Assembly: GCA_036563615.1 (NCBI GenBank)
Contig: DATCMB010000018.1
Location: 1 to 64,000, forward strand
From: Candidatus Binatia bacterium
Lineage (GTDB): Bacteria; Desulfobacterota; Binatia; UBA12015
DNA length: 64,000 nt
Reading direction: 5' to 3'
Below are positions 56,500-64,000 of this stretch, piece by piece (the stretch's first letter is position 1; each line of letters starts with the position of its first letter). Below the pieces are notes generated by a model. The model was given only the letters and a program-made list of their open reading frames with translations. It was not told where the DNA came from and made no database searches. The position numbers and the translations under genes were made by a program.

Positions 56500-57729
56500 G
56501 TGACGCGGACCGAGCGGACATACTACGTGGTCGTCGCGCTCTGGAACCTGCCGGGCTGGTTCATGCACCCGGTCTACCCGATGTTCCTGCTGAGCCGCGG
56601 TCTCGACCTGTTCGAGATCAGCGCGATCTTCGCGATCTTCCAGATCTCGGTCTTCCTGTTCGAGGTTCCGACCGGGGCGGTCGCCGACCTCTACGGGCGC
56701 AAGGTCTCGTTCCTGCTGTCGTGCGTCGTGCGGACGGCGGCGTTCCTGCTCTACTCGGTCGCGCCGGGGTTCCTGGTCTGCGCGATCGCCGAGGTGATCG
56801 ACGCGATCGGCGTGACGCTCGCGACCGGCGCGATCGACGCCTGGGCCGTCGACGGCGTCCGCGCCGAGGGCGACCGCCGCCCGGCGGATCGGATGTTCGC
56901 GCGCTCGCAGGCGATCATCCGCGCGGTCATGGTCGTGGGCGGGGTCGTCTGCGGCTATCTCGCCGACGGCTTCGGCTTCACGGTGACGTGGTTCGTCGCG
57001 GCGTCCTTCTTCGTCGTCACGTTCGTCTACGGGCTGCGGGCGATGTACGACGATCGGGGCGAGCGCCGCGCGATCGTCCGCGCCTCGCAGCGCTCGCTCG
57101 CCGGACAGGTCGGAGCGGGGCTCGTCGCGGTGCGCCAGCACCCCGTGCTGCGCATGCTGTGCCTGCTGTCGCTGCTCGGCGCCACCGCCATGATGCCCGT
57201 GCTGTTCACCTGGCCGCCGCACCTCGAGGCGCTCGGCGGCGGGGGACTCTGGGTGCTCGGCTGGTCCTGGGCGCTGCTCAACCTGGCTGCCGTGTGCGGC
57301 GCGCTCCTCGTGCCGCCGCTGCTGCGCCGGATGCGCCGGGAGTGGTTGCTGGCCGCGCTCACGCTCTGGCCGGCCGTGTTCCTGACGGCGGCGGCGCTCG
57401 CGACCTCGGCCGGACCGCTCCTGTGGTCGCTGCTGCTCTACGAGGCCGCCTGGGGCGCGCGGCAGCCGGTGGTCTCGGCATGGCTCAACGAGCACATCGG
57501 CAAGGAGCTCCGCGCGACGGTGATGTCGGTGCAGGGGATGTCGTTCATGCTCGGCGGCGGCCTCGGGGTGCTCGCCGTGGGCCTGGTGTCGAACCGCTTC
57601 GGCATCCCGCCCGCGTGGCTCTTGTGCGCGACGCTGTACGTCGCGCTGACGCCGCTCTACCTGCTGCTGGGCAGGATCGCGCGGCGCGACGAGACGGCGC
57701 AGCCGCCGCTCGCGGCGGCGGGCGGGTGA
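56500..57729 (+). CDS. MFS transporter
   Basis: This 409-residue inner-membrane protein has about 12 hydrophobic segments and a major facilitator pattern: an N-terminal VALWNLPGWFMHPVYPMFLL, then FEVPTGAVADLYGRKVSFLL carrying the loop 2-3 motif (GAVADLYGRK), and a long central cytoplasmic loop near residue 190. It resembles small-molecule efflux members, but the substrate cannot be inferred. GGAGG four bases before the GTG supports the start. It is divergent from glmS and convergent with glmU. Confidence 0.9.
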   Translation: MTRTERTYYVVVALWNLPGWFMHPVYPMFLLSRGLDLFEISAIFAIFQISVFLFEVPTGAVADLYGRKVSFLLSCVVRTAAFLLYSVAPGFLVCAIAEVIDAIGVTLATGAIDAWAVDGVRAEGDRRPADRMFARSQAIIRAVMVVGGVVCGYLADGFGFTVTWFVAASFFVVTFVYGLRAMYDDRGERRAIVRASQRSLAGQVGAGLVAVRQHPVLRMLCLLSLLGATAMMPVLFTWPPHLEALGGGGLWVLGWSWALLNLAAVCGALLVPPLLRRMRREWLLAALTLWPAVFLTAAALATSAGPLLWSLLLYEAAWGARQPVVSAWLNEHIGKELRATVMSVQGMSFMLGGGLGVLAVGLVSNRFGIPPAWLLCATLYVALTPLYLLLGRIARRDETAQPPLAAAGG

Positions 57730-57833
57730 TCGTCAGGAACGCCTGGCCGCACCGCCTGCGCATCAGCGCCACGCGCGTCTCACCCGCAGCGTGGCGGACG
57801 ACCGCCCGCCGGCGTCGTGCGGCCGTGTGTCGT

Positions 57834-59270
57834 TCAGGACTTCGAGCCGCGCTCGCGCTGCTTGCGCTTGCGGAAGCCCTCGACCCAGCCGGCGCGGCGT
57901 TGGTCCGGCTTCGGGTTGAAGGCGAGCGCGCCCGGCTCGACGTCGTGGCGCACCGTGGTGCCGGTCGCGACGTAGGCGTCGTCGCCGATGCGCACCGGCG
58001 CCACGAGCTGGCTGTCGCTGCCGATCTGCACGCGGTCGCCGATCTCGGTGCGGTGCTTGTCGAAGCCGTCGTAGTTGCAGGTGATGGTGCCGGCGCCGAT
58101 GTTGGCGTCGCGGCCGATCGTCGCGTCGCCCAGGTAGGCGAGGTGGTTCGCCTTGGTGCCGGCGCCGATCTCCGACTTCTTCACCTCGACGAAGTTGCCG
58201 ATGTGCACGCGCTCGTGGAGGTGCGTGCCCGGACGGAGCTGCGCGAACGGTCCGATCACCGCCTCGGCGTCGATGCGCGACTCGGTGATCACGACCATCG
58301 GCTTCAGGTGCACGCGATCGCCGAGCACGGCATCCGTCAAGTACGCGCTGCCCTCGATCACGCAGTCGCGGCCGATCACGGTGCGACCGCAGAGCTGCAC
58401 GACCGGTCCGATGACGGTGTCCGGACCGATGGTGACCGACGGCTCGACGTAGGCCGTGGCCGGATCGAGGAAGGTCACGCCCGCCGCCATGTGGCGCGCG
58501 ATGGTCTCGCGGCGCAGCGTCGCCTCGAGCGCGGCGAGATCGGCGCGCGAGTTGATGCCCGCGACCTCGTTCGGATCGACCGGCTCGGTCACCACCGGAA
58601 GACCGCGCGCGACGGCCGCCGCGGCGACGTCCGTCAAGTAGTACTCGCCCTGCGCGTTCTCGGCGCGCAGCTCGCGCAGCGCGCTCTTCAGGAAGTCCGC
58701 CTCGACGCAGTAGATGCCCGGATTGGCCTCGCGGATCTGGCGCTGCTCGTCGGTCGCGTCGCGCTCCTCGACGATCGCCGCGAGCCGGCCTTGCTCGTCG
58801 CGGATGATGCGGCCGTAGCCGAACGGATTCTCGAGCACGGTGGTGAGGAGCGAGAGCGTCGCGCCCTGCTCGCGGTGGCGGCGCACCAGACGCTCGAGGG
58901 TCGCGGTGCGCAGCAGCGGCACGTCGCCGTAGAGGATGACGACGTCGCCCTCGAAATCCTCGAGCTCCGCCTCGCACGCGACGCGCACGGCGTGACCCGT
59001 GCCGCGCTGCTCGCGCTGCAGCGCGAAGCGGACGTCGAAGCCGGCGCACGCGGCCTGCACTCTTTCCGCCTGATGCCCGACCACGACGACGGTGCGCGCC
59101 GCGCCGAGCCCGCCGCTCGCGCTGAGCACGTGGCAGACGAGCGGTCGTCCGCCGAGCGCGTGCAGGACCTTCGCGTGCGCGGACTTCATCCGCGTGCCCT
59201 GCCCGGCCGCCAGGACGACGACGGCGAGCCGCGCATCGCTCCGTTCCGATCCGCTCGCTGCTGCGCTCAT
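57834..59270 (-). CDS. glmU: Bifunctional UDP-GlcNAc pyrophosphorylase / GlcN-1-P acetyltransferase
   Basis: This enzyme acetylates glucosamine 1-phosphate and then joins UTP to give UDP-GlcNAc. It has 478 residues. The uridylyltransferase domain has VVLAAGQGTRMKS near residue 18, YGDVPLL and EGINSRADL-type AGINSRADL. The left-handed beta helix has NFVEVKKSEIGAGTKANHLA, YLGDATIG and NIGAGTITCNYDG. Its ATG overlaps the stop of the upstream BMP-type lipoprotein gene (ATGA). It works with glmS 3 kb away, but in a different transcript. Confidence 0.97.
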   Translation of the reverse strand: MSAAASGSERSDARLAVVVLAAGQGTRMKSAHAKVLHALGGRPLVCHVLSASGGLGAARTVVVVGHQAERVQAACAGFDVRFALQREQRGTGHAVRVACEAELEDFEGDVVILYGDVPLLRTATLERLVRRHREQGATLSLLTTVLENPFGYGRIIRDEQGRLAAIVEERDATDEQRQIREANPGIYCVEADFLKSALRELRAENAQGEYYLTDVAAAAVARGLPVVTEPVDPNEVAGINSRADLAALEATLRRETIARHMAAGVTFLDPATAYVEPSVTIGPDTVIGPVVQLCGRTVIGRDCVIEGSAYLTDAVLGDRVHLKPMVVITESRIDAEAVIGPFAQLRPGTHLHERVHIGNFVEVKKSEIGAGTKANHLAYLGDATIGRDANIGAGTITCNYDGFDKHRTEIGDRVQIGSDSQLVAPVRIGDDAYVATGTTVRHDVEPGALAFNPKPDQRRAGWVEGFRKRKQRERGSKS

Positions 59271-60253
59271 GAGCCCACCTTCAACGCTCCGCTCGCGATC
59301 TTGGCCTTGGCGTCGGCGACCCGCTGCGCGACCTCGGGCGGGATCCGGTCCGCGAGCTTGGGGTTGACCACGAAGTCGATCACGCCGTTCGCGAGCCCCT
59401 CCTCGACGACGCGACCGGTGAAGCGCTTCTCCTGCACTTCCTTCGCGATCTGGAGGAACGCCCGCGGGATGTCGATCACGGCGCTCGCGAGCACGGTGTC
59501 GGGCGCGACGTCGCTCTGGTCGCGGTTGGTGCCGAACGCGAACACGCCGTGGCTCTTCGCCGACTGGAAGACGCCGAGCCCGGCGGCGTCGGCGTTTTGC
59601 AGCACGAAGTCCGCGCCCTGCGCGATCAGCGCGTCGGTCGCCGCCTTGGCGGCGGCGACGTCCTCGAAGCTGCCGGTGTACGCCTCCGCGACGACGAAAT
59701 CAGGCTTGACGCTGCGCGCGCCGGCGGTGAAGCCCTCGAACGTCGTGCGGATCACCGGCAGCTTGATGCCGCCGACGCAGCCGGCGCGTCCGGTCTTCGA
59801 CATCGACGCCGCGACGACCCCGGCGAGGTACGTCGCCTGATCGAGGTGAAACGTGAGCGAGGCGACGTTGGGCGCCGACACGCTGCCCGAGCTCACGACG
59901 AACGCCGTCTGCGGAAACTCCTTGCCGACCTCGAGCGCCGGGTCCTGGAACTCGAAGCCGTGCCCGAACACCAGGTCGTAGCCCTGCGCCGCGTAGTCGC
60001 GGAAGCTCTGCACGAACTCGGTCGGCGTCTCGGCCTGCACGTTGCTCACCTCGGCGCCGAGCTCCTTCTTGATGAGCTGCAGCCCGTCGTAAGCGCTCGC
60101 GTTCCAGCCGCCGTCGCTGATCGGGCCGGGCGTCACGAGCGCGACGCGGAAGGGCTTCTCGCCGCTCGTCTGCTCGCTCGACTGGCAGCCCGGAACGAAG
60201 AGCGGCGCCAGCAGCGCGAGCAGCAGCGCGACGGCGCGCGTCGCGGTGCTCAT
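59267..60253 (-). CDS. BMP-family (PnrA-like) substrate-binding lipoprotein
   Basis: BMP/PnrA proteins bind nucleosides or similar ligands for ABC import. The 328-residue protein has a lipobox (LFVPGC, Cys23), then FRVALVTPGPISDGGWNASA, SYDGLxx-type AYDGLQLIKKELG, GYDLVFGHGFEF, VGGIKLPVIRTTFEGFTAGA and GTNRDQSDVAPDTVLASAVI, all characteristic. No ABC ATPase or permease gene is adjacent, so it may be an orphan binding protein. It overlaps the flavin reductase upstream and glmU downstream by four bases each. Confidence 0.92.
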   Translation of the reverse strand: MSTATRAVALLLALLAPLFVPGCQSSEQTSGEKPFRVALVTPGPISDGGWNASAYDGLQLIKKELGAEVSNVQAETPTEFVQSFRDYAAQGYDLVFGHGFEFQDPALEVGKEFPQTAFVVSSGSVSAPNVASLTFHLDQATYLAGVVAASMSKTGRAGCVGGIKLPVIRTTFEGFTAGARSVKPDFVVAEAYTGSFEDVAAAKAATDALIAQGADFVLQNADAAGLGVFQSAKSHGVFAFGTNRDQSDVAPDTVLASAVIDIPRAFLQIAKEVQEKRFTGRVVEEGLANGVIDFVVNPKLADRIPPEVAQRVADAKAKIASGALKVGS

Positions 60254-60729
60254 GCGCTCAGGTTGCGGTAGCCGCCGCGGAAGTAGAGCAGCGGATCGCC
60301 GTCCGGAGCCGCACCGATGTCGACCGCCTCGCCGACGTAGATCGTGTGGTCGCCGGCGTCGAACGCGTGGCGGACGCGGCACTCGAGAAAGCCGATGGTG
60401 TCGTTCAGGATCGGCGCCCCGGTCTCGCCGAGGCGATAGCCGACGCCGGTGAACTTGTCGCCGCCCGACTTTGCGAAGCGGCGCGACAGCGTCTCCTGGT
60501 CCTTGCTCAGGATGTTGATCGCGAACACCCCCGAGGCGCCGAACGACGGATAGCTCTCGGAGCTCTTGTCGACGCAGACCAGAACCATGGGCGGATCGAG
60601 CGACACCGACGACACCGCGTTCGCGGTCAGCCCGGTGAGGCGCCCCGCGCCGTCGTGGGTCGTGACGATGGTGACGCCGGTCGCGAAGTGGCCCATGACG
60701 CGGCGGAACTCGAGCTGATCGACGGACAT
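60250..60729 (-). CDS. Flavin reductase family protein
   Basis: This is a 159-residue FMN-binding split-barrel protein. The family segments are FRRVMGHFATGVTIVTTHD, GLTANAVSSVSLDPPMVLVC, FAINILSKDQETLSRRFA and a late FLECRV with HTIYVGEAV. Such proteins supply reduced flavin to monooxygenases or act as small oxidoreductases. AGGAG lies 8 bases before the ATG. It is the first gene of a tightly overlapped unit with the BMP lipoprotein and glmU. No monooxygenase is nearby. Confidence 0.92.
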   Translation of the reverse strand: MSVDQLEFRRVMGHFATGVTIVTTHDGAGRLTGLTANAVSSVSLDPPMVLVCVDKSSESYPSFGASGVFAINILSKDQETLSRRFAKSGGDKFTGVGYRLGETGAPILNDTIGFLECRVRHAFDAGDHTIYVGEAVDIGAAPDGDPLLYFRGGYRNLSA

Positions 60730-60821
60730 TCGCGGTCTCCTTCTGCGCCGCCTGTTCTACCTGCGTCCCTCGCGACCGACAACGCGCGCCGCGAGCGGCC
60801 GGACGCGCGCCGAGGCCGTGG

Positions 60822-60827
60822 TATACT
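60822..60827 (+). promoter_or_regulatory. Candidate -10 element of the L,D-transpeptidase gene
   Basis: TATACT lies 9 bases before the GTG at 60836, so transcription would start almost at that codon and give a leaderless mRNA. The -35 region is GC-rich and weak. The hexamer would be inside the coding region if the GTG at 60818 were used, which argues for 60836. Confidence 0.4.
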
Positions 60828-60835
60828 CGCACGCC

Positions 60836-61423
60836 GTGTCGCGCATCAGCTCGTGGTCTCGGGCCGCCCTCGCCCTCTTCCTGCTGCTTTCGCTCGCTTC
60901 GCTCGGCTGCACGCAGACCGCGACGGCCCCGACCGTCACGCCCTACGGCGCCTCCGCGGGCGAGGACCGCGCGCCGCTCGAGTGGGCGAAGGACGAGCCG
61001 TACGCCGTCGTCGTGAGCCGCTCGTGCCGGACGCTGAGCGTCTACCAGTACGGGCAGTGGCTGCGGACGTACCACAACGTCTCGTTCGGCCGCGTCCCGG
61101 GCGTCAAGCTGTACGAGGGCGACAAGCGCACGCCGAACGGGCTCTACCGCATCGTCGGACGGCGTGAGCACCCGCGCTGGTCGCGCTTCCTGCTGCTCGA
61201 CTACCCGAACCTCTCCGACATCGACGACCATCGGCGCGCGCTCGACGAGGGGCTCGCGCTCGGCGGTCCGGGCGGCGAGATCGGGATCCACGGCACCGAC
61301 AAGCCGGACTTCAACAAGCTCGGCATCGACTGGACGTTCGGCTGCGTCGCGCTGATGAACGAGGACGTCGAGGATCTCTACGAGCTCGTTCCCGACGGAA
61401 CGCTGGTCTTGATCGAGGATTGA
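60836..61423 (+). CDS. L,D-transpeptidase (YkuD) lipoprotein
   Basis: YkuD enzymes cross-link peptidoglycan or attach proteins to it. This 195-residue protein has a signal sequence with lipobox (LASLGC, Cys25) and then a YkuD domain: VVVSRSCRTLSVYQYGQW, TPNGLYRIVG, EIGIHGTDKP and the catalytic motif WTFGCVALMNEDVEDLY with Cys170. The usual SxGCIR is varied to TFGCVA. The start at GTG 60836 gives an ordinary lipoprotein leader (MSRISSWSRAALALFLLL). A GTG at 60818 is in frame. Confidence 0.88.
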   Translation: MSRISSWSRAALALFLLLSLASLGCTQTATAPTVTPYGASAGEDRAPLEWAKDEPYAVVVSRSCRTLSVYQYGQWLRTYHNVSFGRVPGVKLYEGDKRTPNGLYRIVGRREHPRWSRFLLLDYPNLSDIDDHRRALDEGLALGGPGGEIGIHGTDKPDFNKLGIDWTFGCVALMNEDVEDLYELVPDGTLVLIED

Positions 61424-61506
61424 TCGGGCGGCGCTTCTTCGGTCGCCGGCCGTCCTCTGCTGCGATTGACGCTGGCCCGCGAGCGACGACGCGGTGCAGC
61501 GCGGGC

Positions 61507-61536
61507 GCGGTGCCGCTCCTTGTTTCAGGGCACCGC
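61507..61536 (+). terminator. Hairpin in the L,D-transpeptidase-gshA spacer
   Basis: GCGGTGCC and GGCACCGC pair over 8 bp with a 14-base loop that contains the only T-rich run here, 84 bases past the transpeptidase stop. It may end that transcript or sit in the gshA leader. The 182-bp spacer holds nothing else obvious. Confidence 0.3.
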
Positions 61537-61605
61537 GGCTTCTAGTCTCCGCTCTTACTCAGCGCCGTGCGCAAGACGCGGCGACGCCCCGGCCCGAGAG
61601 GCGGA

Positions 61606-62994
61606 ATGTCCGACTACATCGCTGACGAGACCGGTCCCGACGCCGCGCCGATCGAGAAGATCGATCAGCTGGTGGAGCACTTCGAGCGCGGCGCCAAGCC
61701 GCGCTCCGAGTTCCGCATCGGGACGGAGTACGAGAAGGTCGCGGTCGATCGCGCGACCGGCGCCGCGATCCCGTTCTCCGGCGAGCGCGGCGTCGAGGCG
61801 ATCCTGCGTCGTCTCGCCGACCGCTACGGCTGGGAGCCGCAAGAGGAGGACGGCCGCATCATCGCGCTGTCGCGACCGCCGGGCGAGATGACGCTCGAGC
61901 CGGGTGGGCAGGTCGAGCTCTCCGGGCGACCCTGCGCGACGCTGCACGAGGCCGACGAGGAGCTCCGCGAGCACGTCCGCGAGGTGGTGAGCATCGCGGA
62001 GGAGCTCGACGTCGCGTTTCTCGGCCTCGGCATCCAGCCGTTCTCGACGGTCGACGAGATCGAGCAGGTGCCGAAGAAGCGCTACGCGATCATGGCGCCG
62101 TACATGCCGAAGGTCGGCACGCTCGGTCTGCGCATGATGAAGCAGACGGCGACGGTGCAGACCAACCTCGACTACGAGAGCGAGGCCGACGCGATGCAGA
62201 AGATGCGCGTCGCGACGGGGCTCGGTCCCATCCTGAACGCGCTGTTCGCGAACTCGCCGATCACCGACGGCAAGCCGAACGGCTACCTCTCGTATCGCGG
62301 TCACATCTGGACCGACACCGACAACGCGCGCTCGGGCATCCTGCCGTTCGTCTTCGAGCCGCGCGCGGGCTTCGTCGACTACGTCGAGTGGGCGCTCGAC
62401 GTGCCGATGTACTTCGTCAAGCGCGGCAAGGACTACGTCGACCTGACCGGCATCCCGTTCCGCCGCTTCTGGAAGGAAGGCGCGAACGGGCTACGCGCGA
62501 CGGTGGGCGACTTCGCGCTCCACCTCTCGACGCTCTTCCCCGAGGTGCGGCTCAAGACCTACATCGAGCTGCGCATGGTCGACAGCCAGCCGCCCGAGTC
62601 GATGCTCGGCCTGTCCGCGATCGCGAAGGGTGTGCTCTACGAGCCGGACTGCATGCAGGCGGCGTGGGACCTGGTGAAGGGCTGGAGCTTCGAGGAGCGC
62701 GTGCGCCTCAACCACGAGGTGCACCGCACCGCGATGGCGACCCCGGTGCGGCGCTACCGCGTGCAGGACCTCGCGCGCGAGCTGATCGACATCGCGGAGG
62801 AGGGGCTGCGCCGCCAGGACTGTCGCAACGCGCGCGGGGAGAACGAGACGATCTACCTCGAGCTCGCGCGCGAGTACGCGCGCAGCGGCAAGTCTCCGGC
62901 GGAGCGCGTGCTGGAGCGCTGGAGCCGCGGCTGGCGGCGCGACGCGGACGATCTGGTCGCGTTCACCGCGTACCGGATGCCGGCGGCCGCCTGA
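61606..62994 (+). CDS. gshA: Glutamate-cysteine ligase (plant/alphaproteobacterial type)
   Basis: This enzyme joins glutamate and cysteine in the first step of glutathione synthesis. It has 462 residues from the ATG at 61606. Family segments are EFRIGTEYEKVAVDR, SRPPGEMTLEPGGQVELSGR, VAFLGLGIQPFS, KKRYAIMAPYMP, MKQTATVQTNLDYESE and HLSTLFPEVRLKTYIELRMV with Asp/Gln after it. It belongs to the GCS2 group related to plant GSH1 and EgtA, not the E. coli GshA type. AGAGGCGGA precedes the ATG; the upstream frame is basic and lacks homology. Glyoxalase II at 10.4 kb also uses glutathione. Confidence 0.92.
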   Translation: MSDYIADETGPDAAPIEKIDQLVEHFERGAKPRSEFRIGTEYEKVAVDRATGAAIPFSGERGVEAILRRLADRYGWEPQEEDGRIIALSRPPGEMTLEPGGQVELSGRPCATLHEADEELREHVREVVSIAEELDVAFLGLGIQPFSTVDEIEQVPKKRYAIMAPYMPKVGTLGLRMMKQTATVQTNLDYESEADAMQKMRVATGLGPILNALFANSPITDGKPNGYLSYRGHIWTDTDNARSGILPFVFEPRAGFVDYVEWALDVPMYFVKRGKDYVDLTGIPFRRFWKEGANGLRATVGDFALHLSTLFPEVRLKTYIELRMVDSQPPESMLGLSAIAKGVLYEPDCMQAAWDLVKGWSFEERVRLNHEVHRTAMATPVRRYRVQDLARELIDIAEEGLRRQDCRNARGENETIYLELAREYARSGKSPAERVLERWSRGWRRDADDLVAFTAYRMPAAA

Positions 62995-63046
62995 GCAGAG
63001 CTGCCGGCGGCTGCCCGATCGGAAAGACTTCGGAGCTCGGTGCGCG

Positions 63047-63481
63047 CTACTGCTGCGACACCGGCTTCATGAACTTCTGCGCCTCGACGTCGCCCGGCGT
63101 CACCGACTGATCCTCGAGGTTCACCTTCCACGACGCGCGACGGTTCGAGCTGCCTTCCTTCCAGGTGAGCTCGACGCGGTAGACCGGACCCTCGTCGTGC
63201 TTGGCGTTCCACGAGAACTCGCCGAGGTAGCCACCCTTCTCGCGCACCGCGTTGCCGAGCGCGATCGTCTGGTCGGCGAGGTTGTACTCCATGCCGGGGC
63301 CCTTGTACTTGCGCACGAGCTCGAGGGCCTCCTGCTCGCGTCCCTCCCACTGCACGCCGAGCTGATTGAAGATGAAGACGATGAAGGCGATGGTCCCGAC
63401 GGCCAGGGCACCCCAGCCAATGATGGCGCCGACGTAGCTACCGCTCTTCTTCTCTGCGCTTGACGTGGTCGAATCGGCCAT
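63047..63481 (-). CDS. Small membrane-anchored hypothetical protein, 144 residues
   Basis: I do not recognise this protein. The N-terminus is short and polar (MADSTTSSAEKKSGSY), then comes one membrane helix (VGAIIGWGALAVGTIAFIVF, about 17-36) followed by a soluble domain of about 105 residues with EFSWNAKHDEGPVYRVELTW. That strand pattern suggests a small beta domain facing the periplasm. It has no cysteines or catalytic motif. It converges on gshA with 52 bp between the stops and is divergent from the gene at the right edge. Confidence 0.7.
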   Translation of the reverse strand: MADSTTSSAEKKSGSYVGAIIGWGALAVGTIAFIVFIFNQLGVQWEGREQEALELVRKYKGPGMEYNLADQTIALGNAVREKGGYLGEFSWNAKHDEGPVYRVELTWKEGSSNRRASWKVNLEDQSVTPGDVEAQKFMKPVSQQ

Positions 63482-63708
63482 GATCGGTCGTCTCTCCTCG
63501 TTCGTGCTAGGGCGTCCGGTGCGTATAGCGCACGACTTCCAGCCGCGAAACTCGCACCGCGTCGCACGGACGAAGCATTAGTCAGTCTCATTTGTACGAT
63601 GCAGGGAAATTCATTTGGTGCGCTCGCGGCACCCGCATTAACGTCCGCCGCGCCGGGGCTCCCGCCTGCAATGGGCGGGGGATGAATCCGCTGGGGAGGA
63701 TGCGGTTC

Positions 63709-64000
63709 ATGAATGGGAAGATGCGGGCACGTGCCTCCGGGATGCAGGATCGTTCGGGCGGGCTGTTCGAGCCGGACGTTCTGCTTCCGGGGCAGTTCTT
63801 TTCTTTCTTTCGCAAGGAGGCCGGATTCGATCGCGAGCGCCGTCTGATGCTGGCGGTGCTGGAGGACGCGATCGACTGCTTCCAGAAGTACGCGCACACC
63901 AACGACCTGCGCGGCCGTCAGCTGTTCATGGAGTCCTACGAGTGGATCATGTCGGACGACAAGCGCTGGCTGTTCTCCTTCGAGAACATCTGCCAGATCG
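63709..64000 (+). CDS. Hypothetical protein, 3' end outside window
   Basis: An open frame runs off the right edge with no stop. Visible residues include FEPDVLLPGQFFSFFRKEAG, RRLMLAVLEDAIDCFQKYAH, LFMESYEWIMSDDKRWLFSF and ENICQI. I recall a conserved hypothetical group in deltaproteobacterial genomes with the same LMLAVLEDA and FSFENIC pattern, but cannot name a function. The ATG at 63709 has GGGGAGG nine bases upstream; ATGs at 63682 and 63700 are in frame. The 227 bp before it hold no other gene. Confidence 0.65.
   Translation, partial: MNGKMRARASGMQDRSGGLFEPDVLLPGQFFSFFRKEAGFDRERRLMLAVLEDAIDCFQKYAHTNDLRGRQLFMESYEWIMSDDKRWLFSFENICQI

Noticed and set aside
56721-59840. 1039-codon open frame across the MFS gene and antisense to glmU
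   Set aside because: It spans the wrong frame of one real gene and the antisense of two others; no family features.

Overview
The window is GC-rich (roughly 70% by eye), densely coded chromosome with no tRNA, rRNA, CRISPR array, insertion sequence or phage gene that I can see. It looks like the origin-proximal region of a Gram-negative bacterium. Lipid A deacylase, DsbD and lipoproteins point to an outer membrane, and glutathione synthesis and glyoxalase II genes are present. An F1Fo operon with b and b' but no a or c subunit, a bactofilin beside parAB, and many NtrC-type regulators suggest a former deltaproteobacterial group (Myxococcota, Desulfobacterota or Binatota type). That placement is inference from gene content.

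Layout. 1-7.5 kb (+): dnaA (5' end outside the window), dnaN, gyrB, gyrA, with recF absent between dnaN and gyrB. 7.5-15.4 kb: a tRNA-dihydrouridine synthase with a small secreted protein, a frameshifted FIST sensor gene, gloB, a CoA-transferase/hydrolase with an enoyl-CoA hydratase, and a YyaL-type DUF255 protein. 15.5-20.4 kb: two tiny genes, a TetR-controlled pair of acyl-CoA dehydrogenases with a near-perfect 22-bp operator over the tetR start, a short RodZ-like protein and an SDR. 20.5-27.7 kb: a stand-alone Clp/Hsp100 D2-type ATPase facing the ATP synthase operon (b', b, delta, alpha, gamma, beta, epsilon). 27.8-37.2 kb (-): bactofilin, parB, parA, rsmG, mnmG, mnmE, yidC, yidD, rnpA, rpmH, the classic oriC-flanking block, with two parS sites built into the rsmG stop and the mnmG start. 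37.3-46.5 kb: a tandem zinc-module protein, gpsA, a 557-residue unknown with an HExxH motif, a GNAT protein that overlaps dsbD antisense, a PagL-like lipid A deacylase, a RibB with a degenerate GTP cyclohydrolase domain (RibBX type), and a CaiB-type CoA-transferase. 46.5-54.4 kb (-): six consecutive signalling genes (two sigma-54 activators, three histidine kinases, one single-domain receiver). 54.4-64 kb: glmS, an MFS transporter, an operon of flavin reductase, BMP-type lipoprotein and glmU, an L,D-transpeptidase lipoprotein, gshA, a small membrane protein, and the start of a gene running off the right edge.

How the genes work together. Replication initiation, sliding clamp and gyrase sit with the ParABS segregation system and its likely bactofilin scaffold. 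The rpmH-rnpA-yidD-yidC-mnmEG block links ribosome, RNase P, membrane insertion and tRNA modification. glmS and glmU feed UDP-GlcNAc into envelope synthesis. The scattered CoA genes suggest fatty or organic acid degradation.

I found no clear defence, secondary-metabolite or mobile system. The most interesting items are the embedded parS pair, the probable heteromeric acyl-CoA dehydrogenase with its operator, the HExxH protein of unknown family, the duplicated CX4CX9CX2H protein, and the regulatory island without an obvious target gene.
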